Assembly: GCA_019247605.1 (NCBI GenBank) | Contig: JAFBAS010000188.1 | Location: 1-64,000, forward strand | Length of the DNA: 64,000 bases | DNA from: Hyphomicrobiales bacterium | GTDB taxonomy: Bacteria; Pseudomonadota; Alphaproteobacteria; Rhizobiales; Beijerinckiaceae | Direction of reading: 5' to 3' | Shown here: piece after piece, positions 47,087 through 58,342 of the stretch | How the letters are laid out: every line of letters begins with the position of its first letter | Position numbering within the stretch: the stretch's first letter is position 1 | Program-made: the position numbers and the translations under genes | The notes under the pieces: model-generated | Database searches by the model: none | Seen by the model: only the letters and a program-made list of their open reading frames with translations | What the model was told of the DNA's origin: nothing

Positions 47087-48954
47087 CAGGTTACGCTTCG
47101 GCCGGCCTGATCAGCCGCGCGCGCATTCAGCGCCAAAATGGCGAGGCCCGCAGGCGTCATCCCCTCGATCCGGCTCGCCTGGCCCAAAGTCTCCGGCCGA
47201 ATTTGGGCCAGCTTCTGCCGAAGCTCATTCGAGAGCCCCGGCATGGTTTCGAATGATAGCGCATGGGGCAGCCGCCGCATCTCCTCACGCTCGAAGCTCG
47301 CAATGTCCTGCTTTTGCCGCTCGAGGTAGACCGAGTATCGGGCATCGGTCGCCAGACGCTCGGCAAGAGGGTGGTCGATCTGTGACAGCTCCGGCCAGAT
47401 CCGGCAAAGCTCGGAAAGCGTGATGTCAGGGTAAGAGAGGAGCTCAAAGGCAGTTCGCCGCATGCCATCCTGATTGAGCTTGAGGCCGAACGAAGCTGCC
47501 TGGTTGGGTGTCACCGAACTGTCGGCCAACCAGCGTCTCCAATGCTCGAGCCGCGTCATTTGCGCCTCATGGCGAGCGCGCCTTTTAGGGGTTACGCAGC
47601 CGAGCCTGATCGCGAGCGCGGTGAGGCGCTCATCCGCGTTGTCGACCCGAAGGCTCAGCCGGTATTCAGAGCGCGAAGTGAACATTCGATACGGTTCCGT
47701 GACACCCTTCGTCACGAGATCATCGACCATCACCCCAATGAAGGCTTGGCTCCGCGGGATCGAGACCGGCTCGCCTTCGCCCGCCCTCAGTGCCGCGTTG
47801 ATGCCGGCCAGGATGCCTTGGCCCGCAGCCTCTTCGTATCCCGTGGTCCCGTTGATCTGCCCAGCCAGAAACAGCCCCTCGACCTTCTTCAACTCGAGGC
47901 TCGGGCGCAGCGCACGCGGGTCGATGAAGTCGTATTCGATTGCGTAGGCCGGCCGCAGCATGCGCGTCGCCTCAAGCCCGGGAATCGTCGCCAGAAACTT
48001 CTGCTGAACCTCTTCGGGGAGCGATGAAGAGATCCCGTTCGGGTAGACCCAATCGCTCTCGAGCCCCTCTGGCTCCAGGAAGATCTGATGCGCTGTCCGA
48101 TCGGGGAAGCGTACGACCTTGTCCTCGATCGATGGGCAATAACGGGGACCGCGGCCCTCGATGTCGCCGGAATAAACCGGCGCCTGATCGAGGTTTTCGC
48201 GGATGACCGTGTGGGTTGCCTCCGTCGTATGCGTAATATGGCAGGCGATCTGAGGATTGACCGGATCCCCGGAGTCCACTGAAAACATCTCGGGGCTTTC
48301 ATCGCCGATCTGCGGCTCGAGCACCTCATAGGCGATCGACCGCTTGTCGAGCCGAGGAGGCGTGCCGGTTTTGAGCCGTCCGAGAGGCAATTCCAGTCCC
48401 ATGAAGCGCTCCGCAAGCGCCACCGAGGGTGCCTCGCCGATGCGGCCTGCCGCGATCTTCACCGGTCCGATATGAATGACCCCGCGAAGGAAAGTGCCCG
48501 TTGTGACCACAACGGCACCACAGGTGAGGTGGGCTCCGTCCGCCGTTTTCACCGCGCGAACCTTCCCTTTCACGATTTCAACGTCGACCGCCTCGCCCTG
48601 CCTGATGCTCAAGCCGTCGATCTGCGCCAAAAGGGCCCGAACCGCCTTGCGGTAAAGCGAGCGGTCGCATTGAGCACGAGGGCCCCTCACGGCCGCACCC
48701 TTGCGACGGTTCAGCACGCGAAATTGTATTCCGGCGAGATCGGCCGCCCGAGCCATGACGCCGTCGAATGCATCCACCTCCCGCACCAAATGGCCCTTGC
48801 CGATCCCGCCGATCGCGGGGTTGCACGACATCTCCCCAAGGGCTTCCGGTTTGAGCGTCAACAGCAGGGTTCGTGCGCCCATGCGCGCCGACGCGGCGGC
48901 GGCCTCCGTGCCCGCGTGCCCGCCCCCGACGACGATCACATCAAAGCTGGTCAT
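47086..48954 (-). CDS. mnmG: tRNA uridine 5-carboxymethylaminomethyl modification enzyme MnmG
   Basis: [49 protein letters not shown]. Confidence 0.97.
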   Translation of the reverse strand: MTSFDVIVVGGGHAGTEAAAASARMGARTLLLTLKPEALGEMSCNPAIGGIGKGHLVREVDAFDGVMARAADLAGIQFRVLNRRKGAAVRGPRAQCDRSLYRKAVRALLAQIDGLSIRQGEAVDVEIVKGKVRAVKTADGAHLTCGAVVVTTGTFLRGVIHIGPVKIAAGRIGEAPSVALAERFMGLELPLGRLKTGTPPRLDKRSIAYEVLEPQIGDESPEMFSVDSGDPVNPQIACHITHTTEATHTVIRENLDQAPVYSGDIEGRGPRYCPSIEDKVVRFPDRTAHQIFLEPEGLESDWVYPNGISSSLPEEVQQKFLATIPGLEATRMLRPAYAIEYDFIDPRALRPSLELKKVEGLFLAGQINGTTGYEEAAGQGILAGINAALRAGEGEPVSIPRSQAFIGVMVDDLVTKGVTEPYRMFTSRSEYRLSLRVDNADERLTALAIRLGCVTPKRRARHEAQMTRLEHWRRWLADSSVTPNQAASFGLKLNQDGMRRTAFELLSYPDITLSELCRIWPELSQIDHPLAERLATDARYSVYLERQKQDIASFEREEMRRLPHALSFETMPGLSNELRQKLAQIRPETLGQASRIEGMTPAGLAILALNARAADQAGRSVT

Positions 48955-49015
48955 GAACTGTCCCTAGCAGAACGTCACAGCCCCGCATATCAGCATGTGC
49001 CACGAAATTGCGCGA

Positions 49016-49031
49016 TGTTTCACGTGAAACA
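49016..49031. promoter_or_regulatory. parS site, perfect palindrome, mnmE-mnmG intergenic
   Basis: TGTTTCACGTGAAACA exact 16-mer. Confidence 0.95.
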
Positions 49032-49032
49032 C

Positions 49033-50355
49033 TCACTTCCCGATGCAGAAAGCCGCGAAGATTTCGCCGAGCACCTCTTCCACATCAACCTGACCGATGA
49101 GCCGCCCCAGCTCACGCATGGCGCGTCTCAAATGTTCGGCCTGAAACTCGAGCGCGGCGCCTTTCTTATCGTCGGCAAGCTTCAAGAGCGCCTTCAACTC
49201 CTCGGCGCAGCCGTGGAGGGCTGCTCTTTGTCGAGCCCGCGCAATCAAGACGTTCTCCTGAGCGCCGGCGAGCTCCCGCGCCCGCTGAACCAAAAGCCCC
49301 GTCAGTTCCGGTATGCCAATTCCCGTCACCGCACTGATCGCGAGGCCTCGAGGCGTCAAGCTCACCGGCGCAAGATCAAGTTTGGTCGTTACCCGCAGGC
49401 AATCGGGAGGTGCCTCCGCCGAAGCCTCGCCCATATCCGTTGCGGGCTCGAGCCAAAGCACGAGATCGCTCTTCGCGACGCGCTCACGTGCGCGAGCAAC
49501 CCCGATCGCCTCGACCTCGTCTCCACCATCACGCAACCCTGCGGTGTCGACCAGGGTCACAGGTACGCCACCGAGATCGAGATGCACCTCGACGGGATCA
49601 CGCGTCGTTCCCGCGAACGGAGAGACGATCGCGGCCTCCCGGCGCGCCAGGAGATTCAGCAAGGTCGACTTGCCGGCATTGGGGGGACCCGCGATCGCAA
49701 CGGTCAACCCGTCCCTAAGCCGCTCGCCGCGGCCTCCATCGTCCAAAACCGCTTCGATATCCCGCAACACCTGGCGAATGGGCGGTGCAACTTCGCTCCT
49801 GACGTCGGTTCTCACATCCCCTTCATCGGAAAAATCGATCGCCGCCTCCACGGCCGATCTCGCCGAGACAAGTGCCTTGCGCCAGCATGAAACGCGATTT
49901 GAAAGCGCTCCCCCAGCAAGCCTTTGCGCAAGCCTGAGCTGACCGTCCGTCTCGGCGCTAATCACGTCGCCCAAGGCTTCCACCTCCACGAGGTCGAGCT
50001 TACCGTTCACAAAGGCACGTCGCGTGAATTCTCCCGGCTCCGCCGGTCGCAACCCGTCCACGCCGGAAAGAGCGCCAAGGAGCCGCAAGATCACGGCCGG
50101 GCCGCCATGGAGCTGGAACTCCCCCATATCTTCGCCGGTGAAGCTTCGGGGCGCGGCGAACAAAAGGCACAAGCCCTTGTCGATGGTATCCCCGTCAATC
50201 GGATGGCGCACGTTCATCAAAGTCGCTATTCGGGCCGTCGGCACCTTTCCGCACATTCTTTGAAAGACATCGCGGACCGCGGGCCCGCTCAAGCGCACGA
50301 CCGCGACACCGGCACGTCCCTGGCCGGAAGACAGGGCATAGATGGTGTCGCTCAC
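49033..50355 (-). CDS. mnmE: tRNA modification GTPase MnmE
   Basis: DTIYALSSGQGRAGVAVVRLSGPA; GPPNAGKSTLLNLLARREAAIVSPFAGTTRD; C-terminal FCIGK. Confidence 0.96.
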   Translation of the reverse strand: MSDTIYALSSGQGRAGVAVVRLSGPAVRDVFQRMCGKVPTARIATLMNVRHPIDGDTIDKGLCLLFAAPRSFTGEDMGEFQLHGGPAVILRLLGALSGVDGLRPAEPGEFTRRAFVNGKLDLVEVEALGDVISAETDGQLRLAQRLAGGALSNRVSCWRKALVSARSAVEAAIDFSDEGDVRTDVRSEVAPPIRQVLRDIEAVLDDGGRGERLRDGLTVAIAGPPNAGKSTLLNLLARREAAIVSPFAGTTRDPVEVHLDLGGVPVTLVDTAGLRDGGDEVEAIGVARARERVAKSDLVLWLEPATDMGEASAEAPPDCLRVTTKLDLAPVSLTPRGLAISAVTGIGIPELTGLLVQRARELAGAQENVLIARARQRAALHGCAEELKALLKLADDKKGAALEFQAEHLRRAMRELGRLIGQVDVEEVLGEIFAAFCIGK

Positions 50356-50573
50356 GGCGGTGCCTCGTCGACCTTTCCGCGCCTCTACTGTGGGATCATG
50401 GTAACCGTGGAATGCAAAGGGCCGAGGCCCTGCGTGGCCAAGGCGATCGCTGGTGATCGTACCGCTCGCGCCTGGCAGAGCTCCACCCAAGCCAAGGTTT
50501 TGGGCCAGGGCGCCCTTTCAGAAATATTTGCGCCGCGGCCTGTTTCAATGGCGTGCCATTCGGGCGCCGCAGC

Positions 50574-51839
50574 TTACGTGTTCATCGACTCGAAGAAATC
50601 GGCATTCGTCTTCGTCTGGCGCAACTTGTCGAGGAGAAACTCGATCGCGTCCACCGTTCCCATCGGATTGAGAATGCGGCGGAGCACATACATCTTCTTG
50701 AGGACTTCTGGCGGCACGAGGAGCTCCTCCTTGCGCGTGCCCGAGCGGGTGATGTCGAGCGCCGGGAAGGTGCGCTTGTCGGAGACTTTGCGGTCGAGGA
50801 TGATTTCCGAATTGCCCGTCCCCTTGAATTCCTCGAAAATCACCTCGTCCATTCGGCTTCCGGTGTCGATCAGGGCCGTGGCTATGATGGTGAGCGATCC
50901 CCCCTCCTCGATGTTGCGCGCCGCGCCGAAAAAGCGCTTCGGCCGCTGCAAGGCGTTCGCATCGACACCGCCCGTCAACACCTTGCCCGAGGAAGGAACG
51001 ACCGTGTTGTAGGCCCGTCCGAGCCGCGTGATCGAATCGAGAAGGATGACCACGTCCCTTCCGTGCTCGACCAGGCGCTTTGCCTTTTCGATCACCATCT
51101 CGGCTACTTGCACATGGCGCGAGGCGGGTTCGTCGAAAGTTGAGGACACGACTTCCCCGCGAACCGAGCGTTGCATGTCCGTCACCTCTTCGGGCCGCTC
51201 GTCGATGAGGAGCACGATGAGGTAGCTTTCGGGATGGTTGCTGGTGATGGATTGAGCGATGTTCTGCAAAAGCACCGTCTTGCCGGTGCGCGGGGGGGAC
51301 ACGATCAGCGCGCGCTGGCCCTTTCCGATCGGCGACACGATGTCGATCACGCGCGCCGAGAAATCCTTCTTGGTCGGATCCTCGATTTCGAGGCGAAGCC
51401 GCTTATCGGGATAAAGGGGCGTGAGATTGTCGAAATGGACCTTGTGGCGGACTTTTTCCGGATCTTCGAAATTGATCGAGTTCACTTTGAGGAGGGCGAA
51501 ATAGCGCTCGCCTTCCTTCGGGCTCCGGATCATGCCTTCGACCGTGTCCCCGGTTCTGAGCCCAAATCGCCGGATTTGCGAGGGTGAGACATAAATATCG
51601 TCCGGTCCGGCGAGGTAATTGGCTTCCGGAGAGCGAAGGAAACCGAAGCCGTCTTGCAAGACCTCGACGACACCTTCTCCGATGATCTCGACCTGATTGG
51701 CCGCTTGCTGCTTCAAAATCGCGAACAACAATTCCTGCTTGCGCATGGAATTTGCGTTTTCGACCTTGAGCTCCTCGGCGAACGCCAAAAGCTCGGTCGG
51801 GGTCCTGCCCTTCAAATCATGAAGTTTAATTTCTGCCAT
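50574..51839 (-). CDS. rho: Transcription termination factor Rho
   Basis: [59 protein letters not shown]. Confidence 0.97.
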   Translation of the reverse strand: MAEIKLHDLKGRTPTELLAFAEELKVENANSMRKQELLFAILKQQAANQVEIIGEGVVEVLQDGFGFLRSPEANYLAGPDDIYVSPSQIRRFGLRTGDTVEGMIRSPKEGERYFALLKVNSINFEDPEKVRHKVHFDNLTPLYPDKRLRLEIEDPTKKDFSARVIDIVSPIGKGQRALIVSPPRTGKTVLLQNIAQSITSNHPESYLIVLLIDERPEEVTDMQRSVRGEVVSSTFDEPASRHVQVAEMVIEKAKRLVEHGRDVVILLDSITRLGRAYNTVVPSSGKVLTGGVDANALQRPKRFFGAARNIEEGGSLTIIATALIDTGSRMDEVIFEEFKGTGNSEIILDRKVSDKRTFPALDITRSGTRKEELLVPPEVLKKMYVLRRILNPMGTVDAIEFLLDKLRQTKTNADFFESMNT

Positions 51840-52274
51840 GTTGCTTAAACCTTGGACGCTTCCTCGGGAACGAGGCTGGCGAAACGCGAATCCGGGAAGA
51901 TCGGACGTAATGGAGAGAAGGAGCCTCGGGGCTGATGCGGCGGGGCGCCGCCAAACTCCACCGATCAATGAGAATCACGATCGAACCGATCGCGCCTTAT
52001 AGATATAGCCGTTTTGGCCGCCATGCACAAGGAGCGTCTCGCGACTGTGTCGTAAGCACACGAGTTTATCCGGATCAAGTAGCACACGAGTTGTCCGGTT
52101 TTTTCCCGCCCCGACGAGCAAGCGGAGAGTCTCGCCGCCTTTCTCACGCCGCACGCGAGTATCCGGTTTCGTTCGCACGGGCTGCCCGAAGCCTTTTGCC
52201 TCGCGTGGTCCCCTTATCAATGTCGGCCGTGCTTTGCGGCAAGCCGAGCCACAGCGCCAAGCTGGTGGCCTTCG

Positions 52275-52703
52275 TCAAAAAGGCTTGAGCACCACAAGAA
52301 ACACGATCACGACGAGAATGACGGTCGGCACCTCGTTGATGATGCGATAAAAGCGAGGCGATCGTGGCTTGTCCCCTTTCGCCAGTTTTCGCGCCTCTTT
52401 GGCGAAGAACCCGTGGAGGCCGGAGAGCACGACAACTGAAGCGAGCTTCGCGTGCAACCAGCCTTGCGCCCAAGCGCCGCCGAGCGTCGCGAGCCACAGG
52501 CCAAAGCCCCAGCTCGCCAGCATGGCGGGCAGCATGATGGTGCGCAACAGCCGCCCTTCCATCGTAGCGAACATCGAGCGTGCGTCCGAGCTCGGCGCCG
52601 ATTGCGCGTGGTAGACAAACAGTCGGGGCAAGTATAACATTCCCGCCATCCATGCAACTATACTTATGATATGCAGTGACTTTACGATGTTATATGTATT
52701 CAC
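52275..52703 (-). CDS. hemJ: Protoporphyrinogen oxidase HemJ
   Basis: KSLHIISIVAWMAGMLYLPRLFVYHA; four TM-like segments; next to hemE. Confidence 0.88.
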   Translation of the reverse strand: MNTYNIVKSLHIISIVAWMAGMLYLPRLFVYHAQSAPSSDARSMFATMEGRLLRTIMLPAMLASWGFGLWLATLGGAWAQGWLHAKLASVVVLSGLHGFFAKEARKLAKGDKPRSPRFYRIINEVPTVILVVIVFLVVLKPF

Positions 52704-52707
52704 GAGT

Positions 52708-53787
52708 TTAACCTTTGTTATCGAGCTCGTCACCGCTTCGTACCATCGCCACCAACCGCTCGACATTTTCAATCGGCGTCTCCGGCAGAATCCCATGCCC
52801 GAGGTTGAAAATATGCGGCACCGATCCGAAGCCTGAAAGCACGCGCTTGACGCCTCTTCCGAGCGCCTCCCCGCCCGCGACCAGCGCGAGAGGATCGAGA
52901 TTGCCTTGCAGGGGCGTCAGCGGCTTTGAAGAGCTCCGGTCGTTAAAAAACGCCTCGGTAGGGTCGACCGTCCAGTCGATTCCCACCGCATTCGCTCCCG
53001 TCGCGGCCGCGACGCGATCGGGCGAAAGCCCGCTCCCCTTCGCGAAAACAATGATACGCACGTTAGGCAGCTTTCCTCGCAGTGCATCGACGATGCGCCG
53101 AATCGGCGTCAAGGACCAGTCCTCGAGAAACGCCTTGGGTATGGCGCCTGCAAAACTCTCGAAAATCTGCACGGCCTCAGCGCCCGCGGCAAACTGGGCA
53201 GAAAGATACGCGATCGACGCCTCAACCAAACGATCGATGAGTTCTTGGAAAGCCGAAGGATGCCGGTAGGCAAAGAGCCGCGCCGGCGCCTGATCGGGCG
53301 TGCCTCGGCCCGCGATCATGTAGCTCGCGACCGTCCAGGGGGCACCGCAAAAGCCGAGCATGGCGCAACGTCCCGGCAGCTCGCGTTTTACGCGCCCGAT
53401 CGTCTCGAAGATCGGCGCGAGCCGGGAAAGATCGATCTCGCTCCTCAAGCGCGAAAACCCTTCGGGATCTCGGAGCGGGTCGAGCCTTGGCCCTTCGCCT
53501 TCGACGAAGCTCACCTTCTGGTTCATCGCGTCCGGGACTACGAGAATATCCGAAAAAAGAATGGCCGCATCGAAACCAAAGCGCCTGATCGGCTGGAGCG
53601 TCACCTCCGCCGCAAGTTTCGGCGAGTAGGCAAGCTCGAGAAACGTTCCCACCTCGGAGCGCAGCTTTCGATATTCTGGAAGGAAGCGCCCCGCCTGGCG
53701 CATCAGCCAGATCGGCGGGGGATCGATCCGCATCCCGTCCAGAACCGCGAGAATCGGTTTTGGCGCGTTGAGCTTTGCAGAGGACAT
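52708..53787 (-). CDS. hemE: Uroporphyrinogen decarboxylase
   Basis: PPIWLMRQAGRFLPEYRKLR; GFCGAPWTVASYMIAGRG; FNLGHGILPETPIENV. Confidence 0.96.
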   Translation of the reverse strand: MSSAKLNAPKPILAVLDGMRIDPPPIWLMRQAGRFLPEYRKLRSEVGTFLELAYSPKLAAEVTLQPIRRFGFDAAILFSDILVVPDAMNQKVSFVEGEGPRLDPLRDPEGFSRLRSEIDLSRLAPIFETIGRVKRELPGRCAMLGFCGAPWTVASYMIAGRGTPDQAPARLFAYRHPSAFQELIDRLVEASIAYLSAQFAAGAEAVQIFESFAGAIPKAFLEDWSLTPIRRIVDALRGKLPNVRIIVFAKGSGLSPDRVAAATGANAVGIDWTVDPTEAFFNDRSSSKPLTPLQGNLDPLALVAGGEALGRGVKRVLSGFGSVPHIFNLGHGILPETPIENVERLVAMVRSGDELDNKG

Positions 53788-54197
53788 CGACAGGTGAATG
53801 CGCCATGCCCTCTCAAGAATCAAATCTCTATCAGAATCTTTTTCTCTTATTGTTGGTGGGCGAAATCCGGTGAGCAATTTTCTCAAAAACTTATGCACCG
53901 TCGGTGTGATTATGCCGGCAAATCCACGTGAGAAGGGCGCTTAACGAAGGTTTACGCAAAAGCGAACAATTTTAGTTATTTGAGGCTAGGCGATCTCGCG
54001 TTATCGGCATCTCATTCACAGTTTGCGCGCATCGGCATGCGCATCCCACCTTCGAAATCCGAGTCGATCGGCGAGCGATCCTGTTGAAGAGTTCGCCCTC
54101 CCATGCAAGGGAAAGAAAGCATGGCCAGCTCCCGCCCGGATTCCTCCACAGCGATTCACAGTTTGCGCGCGCGTTGTCTGCGCGTAAACGAAGCGCG
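53788..54197. other. Putative chromosomal replication origin (oriC), hemE-ppsR intergenic region
   Basis: hemE/RP001 (DUF299) intergenic location; AT-rich stretches; DnaA-box-like TTATGCACC (53891-53899); CtrA-like TTAA-N7-TTAC (53941-53955); 17-bp repeat ATTCACAGTTTGCGCGC at 54014 and 54154. Confidence 0.7.
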
Positions 54198-55028
54198 ATG
54201 AGTCGGAATTACTTTCATCTCCATCTCGTCTCGGATGCGACGGGAGAAACTTTGATCGCCGCCAGCCGGGCAGCCTCCGCGCTCTACCCCGGCGTGTCCG
54301 CGATCGAGCACGTCTATCCGCTGGTCCGCACCCGCGATCAGTTGAGCCGCGTCATCGGCGAAATCGAGCGCGAGCCCGGCATCGTGCTTTATACGCTCGT
54401 CGACCCGCAGCTCTCCGGCCAGCTCGAGGAAGAGTGCCGCACCTTCGGTTGTCCTTCCCTCTCGGTGCTGAAACCCGTCTCCGATTTGTTCGGCGCCTAT
54501 CTTGGCACCGAGACGACGCCGCGGGCCGGCGCCCAGCACGTCCTCAACGCCGAATACTTCAAGCGCATCGACGCATTGAACTACACGATGCTGCATGATG
54601 ACGGGCAGCTTCCGGAGGATTTCGATTCGGCCGACGTGATCCTTGTCGGCGTGAGCCGAACCTCGAAGACGCCAACCAGCATCTATCTCGCCAATCGTGG
54701 CATCAAGACCGCAAATGTGCCGCTCGTGCCGGGCATCGCACCGCCTAATGGGCTCGAGGAAGCCAAGCGCGCGCTCATTGTGGGGCTCGTCGCGACTCCC
54801 GAGCGCATCGTGCAGATCCGGCAAAATCGCCTCCTCTCGCTCAGGGCGACGAACGATACGTCCTATGTGGATCGCGATGCGGTTGCCGAGGAGATCGCCG
54901 CATCGCGGCGCCTGTGTGCACGACACTCCTGGCCGGTAATCGACGTGACGCGCCGCTCGATCGAGGAGACCGCGGCGACCGTGATCGACCTCTACCGCGC
55001 ACACCGGCTGAAATTCATCGTCGAATGA
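54198..55028 (+). CDS. ppsR: Pyruvate,water dikinase / PPDK regulatory protein (DUF299)
   Basis: [56 protein letters not shown]. Confidence 0.93.
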   Translation: MSRNYFHLHLVSDATGETLIAASRAASALYPGVSAIEHVYPLVRTRDQLSRVIGEIEREPGIVLYTLVDPQLSGQLEEECRTFGCPSLSVLKPVSDLFGAYLGTETTPRAGAQHVLNAEYFKRIDALNYTMLHDDGQLPEDFDSADVILVGVSRTSKTPTSIYLANRGIKTANVPLVPGIAPPNGLEEAKRALIVGLVATPERIVQIRQNRLLSLRATNDTSYVDRDAVAEEIAASRRLCARHSWPVIDVTRRSIEETAATVIDLYRAHRLKFIVE

Positions 55029-55672
55029 AAACAGGCGCGGGAGGCGTCGCATGGGCCGGCGAGTCACCCCTGATCCTCGCCTCGCGCAGCACGACGCGGC
55101 TTCATCTTCTCGCGAGTTGCGGCATCGAGGCCGAGGCGGTCGCGGCCGATATCGAGGAGCGAGCCGTCGAGGCGAAGGCAACCCGGCGCGGTGCTTTGCC
55201 TTCGACCGTGGCGCGCCAACTTGCGGCGCAAAAAGCATTGGTCGTGTCGAGCCGCTTTCCAGGCCGGCTCGTGCTCGGCGCCGATCAGGTGCTGGCCCTC
55301 GAGGATCGCTGCCTCGCAAAATCCGGGACGCTCGCACAAGCGGCCTTTCGCCTCGCAGCTCTCGCCGGAAAGCGTCACCGTCTCATCAGCGCCTGTTCGC
55401 TGGTCCGCGATGGCGCTCTTCTATACGAGGCGACTGAGACCGCCGAGCTCGAGATGCGGGATTTGCACAAGTCCGAGATCGCGGCCTATCTCGAGGCGGT
55501 GGGCGAGAACGTCTTGTCGAGCGTCGGGGCCTATCAGGTGGAAGGTCTCGGTCGAATCCTGTTTCGACGGATCGAGGGCGACCACGCGGTCATTCTTGGC
55601 CTGCCGCTCACGAGCCTCCTTACCTATTTGTGCGCCACCGGATTTGTCGGCTTGTCGGCCGGGGTTCGCTGA
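55025..55672 (+). CDS. Maf-like nucleotide pyrophosphatase, second copy in window
   Basis: [55 protein letters not shown] overlap with ppsR. Confidence 0.9.
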   Translation: MKTGAGGVAWAGESPLILASRSTTRLHLLASCGIEAEAVAADIEERAVEAKATRRGALPSTVARQLAAQKALVVSSRFPGRLVLGADQVLALEDRCLAKSGTLAQAAFRLAALAGKRHRLISACSLVRDGALLYEATETAELEMRDLHKSEIAAYLEAVGENVLSSVGAYQVEGLGRILFRRIEGDHAVILGLPLTSLLTYLCATGFVGLSAGVR

Positions 55673-55920
55673 TCCGGATCCGCGCACGTTGAGCTTTTCC
55701 GATCCAGAACCGCCGCCGAAGCAGATTATACTTGACATCGGTGGATGGCGTCCTAGCCCATGTATGAACCATAGCGGGCTGGCTTCGCTCACCGGATTTC
55801 CAAGGCCGCCGGAAGCGCTGGAGAACGAACAGACGCCCAGCTTCAAGGACTGAGCGGTTTTCAATGCACCGTGAACTGCCGTAACCGGCGGGACGGACGT
55901 TCGCAACAAGGCGATCCTCC

Positions 55921-56760
55921 ATGAAGCGTGCCTGCGTCATCGGTGATCCGGTCGCCCATTCGAGATCGCCCTTGGTGCACGGGTTCTGGCTCGCCGAATT
56001 GGGGATCGAAGGCAGCTATGGGCGCGAACAGGTGTCGGACGAGGCCCTCGCTCCCTTCATCCGGGGCCTTCGAGAGCGCGGCTATGTCGGCTGCAACGTC
56101 ACGCTGCCCCACAAGGAAGCAGCTTTTCATCTGATGCACGAGACCACCGAGCTCGCACGCTCTCTTGCGGCCGTGAACACGATCTGGTTCGACGAAGAAG
56201 GGCGGCTTCATGGCGACAACACCGATGTCCATGGGTTCATCGCCAATCTCGACCAGGAGGCGCCGGGTTGGCGGAAGGCGACGAAAACGGCGCTCGTGCT
56301 CGGCGCCGGAGGTGCGGCGCGCGCCGTCGTCATGGGGCTCGCGATCTGCGGTGTCGAGCGCGTGATCGTCGCGAACCGGTCCACGCATCGAACCGACGCG
56401 CTCGTGGCGGGCCTGCCGCGCGTAGTGCAGGCGGTGAGGCTCGACCGCCTGCCGCAACTCCTGCCGCAGATCGATCTTCTCGCCAACACGACCTCGCTTG
56501 GCATGGTCGGCCAGCCGCACCATGCTTTCACCCTCGAGACGCTCAAGCCGAATGCGCTCGTCACCGACATCGTCTATGTGCCGCTCGAGACGGAGCTCTT
56601 GCGCGAGGCACGGCTCCGCGGGCATCCGACGGTCGGCGGCCTTGGCATGCTCCTGCATCAAGCCGCGCCCGGATTCGAGCACTGGTACGGCAAGCGCCCC
56701 CGCGTCGGCGAGGCGCTGCAACGCCACGTGGCGGACGATATTCGCGCGCGCGCGGCGTAA
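55921..56760 (+). CDS. aroE: Shikimate dehydrogenase
   Basis: CVIGDPVAHSRSPLVHGFWL; GCNVTLPHKEAAFHLM; NTIWFDEEGRLHGDNTDVHGF. Confidence 0.96.
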   Translation: MKRACVIGDPVAHSRSPLVHGFWLAELGIEGSYGREQVSDEALAPFIRGLRERGYVGCNVTLPHKEAAFHLMHETTELARSLAAVNTIWFDEEGRLHGDNTDVHGFIANLDQEAPGWRKATKTALVLGAGGAARAVVMGLAICGVERVIVANRSTHRTDALVAGLPRVVQAVRLDRLPQLLPQIDLLANTTSLGMVGQPHHAFTLETLKPNALVTDIVYVPLETELLREARLRGHPTVGGLGMLLHQAAPGFEHWYGKRPRVGEALQRHVADDIRARAA

Positions 56761-56763
56761 GTC

Positions 56764-57387
56764 ATGGAGCCCCCCTTCATCCTCGGGCTCACCGGCTCCA
56801 TCGGCATGGGGAAGACGACAGCTGCCGGATATTTCAGGCAGGCTGGCGTTCCGGTCTTCGACGCGGATCTCGCCGTTGCGGAACTTTATCGAGGCGAAGC
56901 CGCGCCTCTGATCGAAGCGGAATATGCGGGCACGGTGAATCAGGGGATCGTCGATCGCGAGCTCCTCGCAAGGCGCGTCCTCGCAGACCAGGAGGCGATA
57001 CGGCGTCTCGAGGCGATCGTGCATCCCCTGGTCCGTGCCGAGGAGAGGAAATTCCTGTTTCGCTCGAGCAAGGCCGGGGTCCGTTTGGCGGTTCTCGACA
57101 TTCCGCTCTTGTTCGAGACCGGAGGTGAGAAACGCTGCGACGCGGTCGCGGTCGTCAGCGCGTCGGTCGAAGCCCAGCGCGACCGCGTTCTCACGCGCCC
57201 CGGCATGACCGCGGAGCGGCTCGAAGCGATCCTGCAACGCCAAATGCCAGACGCGGAAAAACGGCGACGCGCCCATTTCGTGATCGACACTTCGGGGAGC
57301 CATGCGGCGGCACGCCGTCAAGTGGATGACATCATCCGCGCGCTTGCGGGACGCCCGTCGCGGCGGCTGGCCGAGCCGCGCATCTGA
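56764..57387 (+). CDS. coaE: Dephospho-CoA kinase
   Basis: [54 protein letters not shown]. Confidence 0.96.
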   Translation: MEPPFILGLTGSIGMGKTTAAGYFRQAGVPVFDADLAVAELYRGEAAPLIEAEYAGTVNQGIVDRELLARRVLADQEAIRRLEAIVHPLVRAEERKFLFRSSKAGVRLAVLDIPLLFETGGEKRCDAVAVVSASVEAQRDRVLTRPGMTAERLEAILQRQMPDAEKRRRAHFVIDTSGSHAAARRQVDDIIRALAGRPSRRLAEPRI

Positions 57388-57507
57388 GACAGGCTGGCTC
57401 CGTTCAAGCAAAAAATAAGGAAGGCCGAACGAAACTCGTGAATATCGCGACTTGTCTAGCCTCGGCGATTCCCTGCGCGCGCAAACCGCGTTAGGAACGA
57501 GACGCAC

Positions 57508-58254
57508 ATGCGCGAAATCATTCTCGACACCGAAACGACGGGCCTCGATCACGCGAACGGCGACCGCGTGGTGGAAATCGGCGGCGTCGAGCTCATCAAC
57601 CGCTTCCCCACGAACCGCAGCTTTCACGTCTACATCAACCCGGAGCGTTCGATGTCGCCCGATGCCGAGAAGGTGCACGGGCTTTCCGACATCTTTCTCG
57701 GCGACAAACCCCGCTTCGCCGAGCATGTAGAAGCTTTTCTGGAATTCGTGGGCGATGCCACTCTGGTCATCCACAATGCGAGCTTCGATGTCGCATTCCT
57801 GAACGCCGAGCTCGCACGTACCGGCCACCCGCCTCTGCGCTTCGAGCGCGTGATCGACACGCTGGCGCTCGCCAGGCGCAAACATCCGGGCGCGCCCAAC
57901 AGCCTCGATGCCCTGTGCGCCCGTTACGGGATCGACAATTCCAACCGGTTGAAGCACGGCGCCTTGCTCGACGCCGAACTCCTCGCCGAAGTCTATATCG
58001 AGCTCACCGAAGGGAGGCAGAGCGGCCTCGACTTCGAGGCCGATGGGCTCGCGGCCGCCAATCTGGAGGAAGCCGCGCTTCGGCCGCCGGCCCGGGAAAG
58101 ACCGGCGCCTCTCCCCTCGCTTCTTTCGGCCGAAGAACGCGCGAGCCATGCGGCCTTCCTGGCCACGCTCGGCGAAAAGGCGATCTGGCGCGAATATCTC
58201 GAGCCGCTCTCCATGGCGCCCCAGCCTCGCCGGCGCGAGGTCGCCACGGCTTAG
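57508..58254 (+). CDS. dnaQ: DNA polymerase III subunit epsilon
   Basis: MREIILDTETTGLDHANGDRVVEIGGVELINR; LVIHNASFDVAFLNAEL. Confidence 0.96.
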   Translation: MREIILDTETTGLDHANGDRVVEIGGVELINRFPTNRSFHVYINPERSMSPDAEKVHGLSDIFLGDKPRFAEHVEAFLEFVGDATLVIHNASFDVAFLNAELARTGHPPLRFERVIDTLALARRKHPGAPNSLDALCARYGIDNSNRLKHGALLDAELLAEVYIELTEGRQSGLDFEADGLAAANLEEAALRPPARERPAPLPSLLSAEERASHAAFLATLGEKAIWREYLEPLSMAPQPRRREVATA

Positions 58255-58342
58255 ACCACCGCACGGAGCGCGCGCACATCGCAGCCGAACGAAAGCAAAG
58301 GCCTGGCTGCCCGCGCCAAGTGCAGGCAGGACGCAGCCGACT

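Noticed and set aside
48472-49890. 472-aa plus-strand ORF opposite mnmG/mnmE
   Set aside because: Antisense to conserved genes, no domain, crosses the parS site
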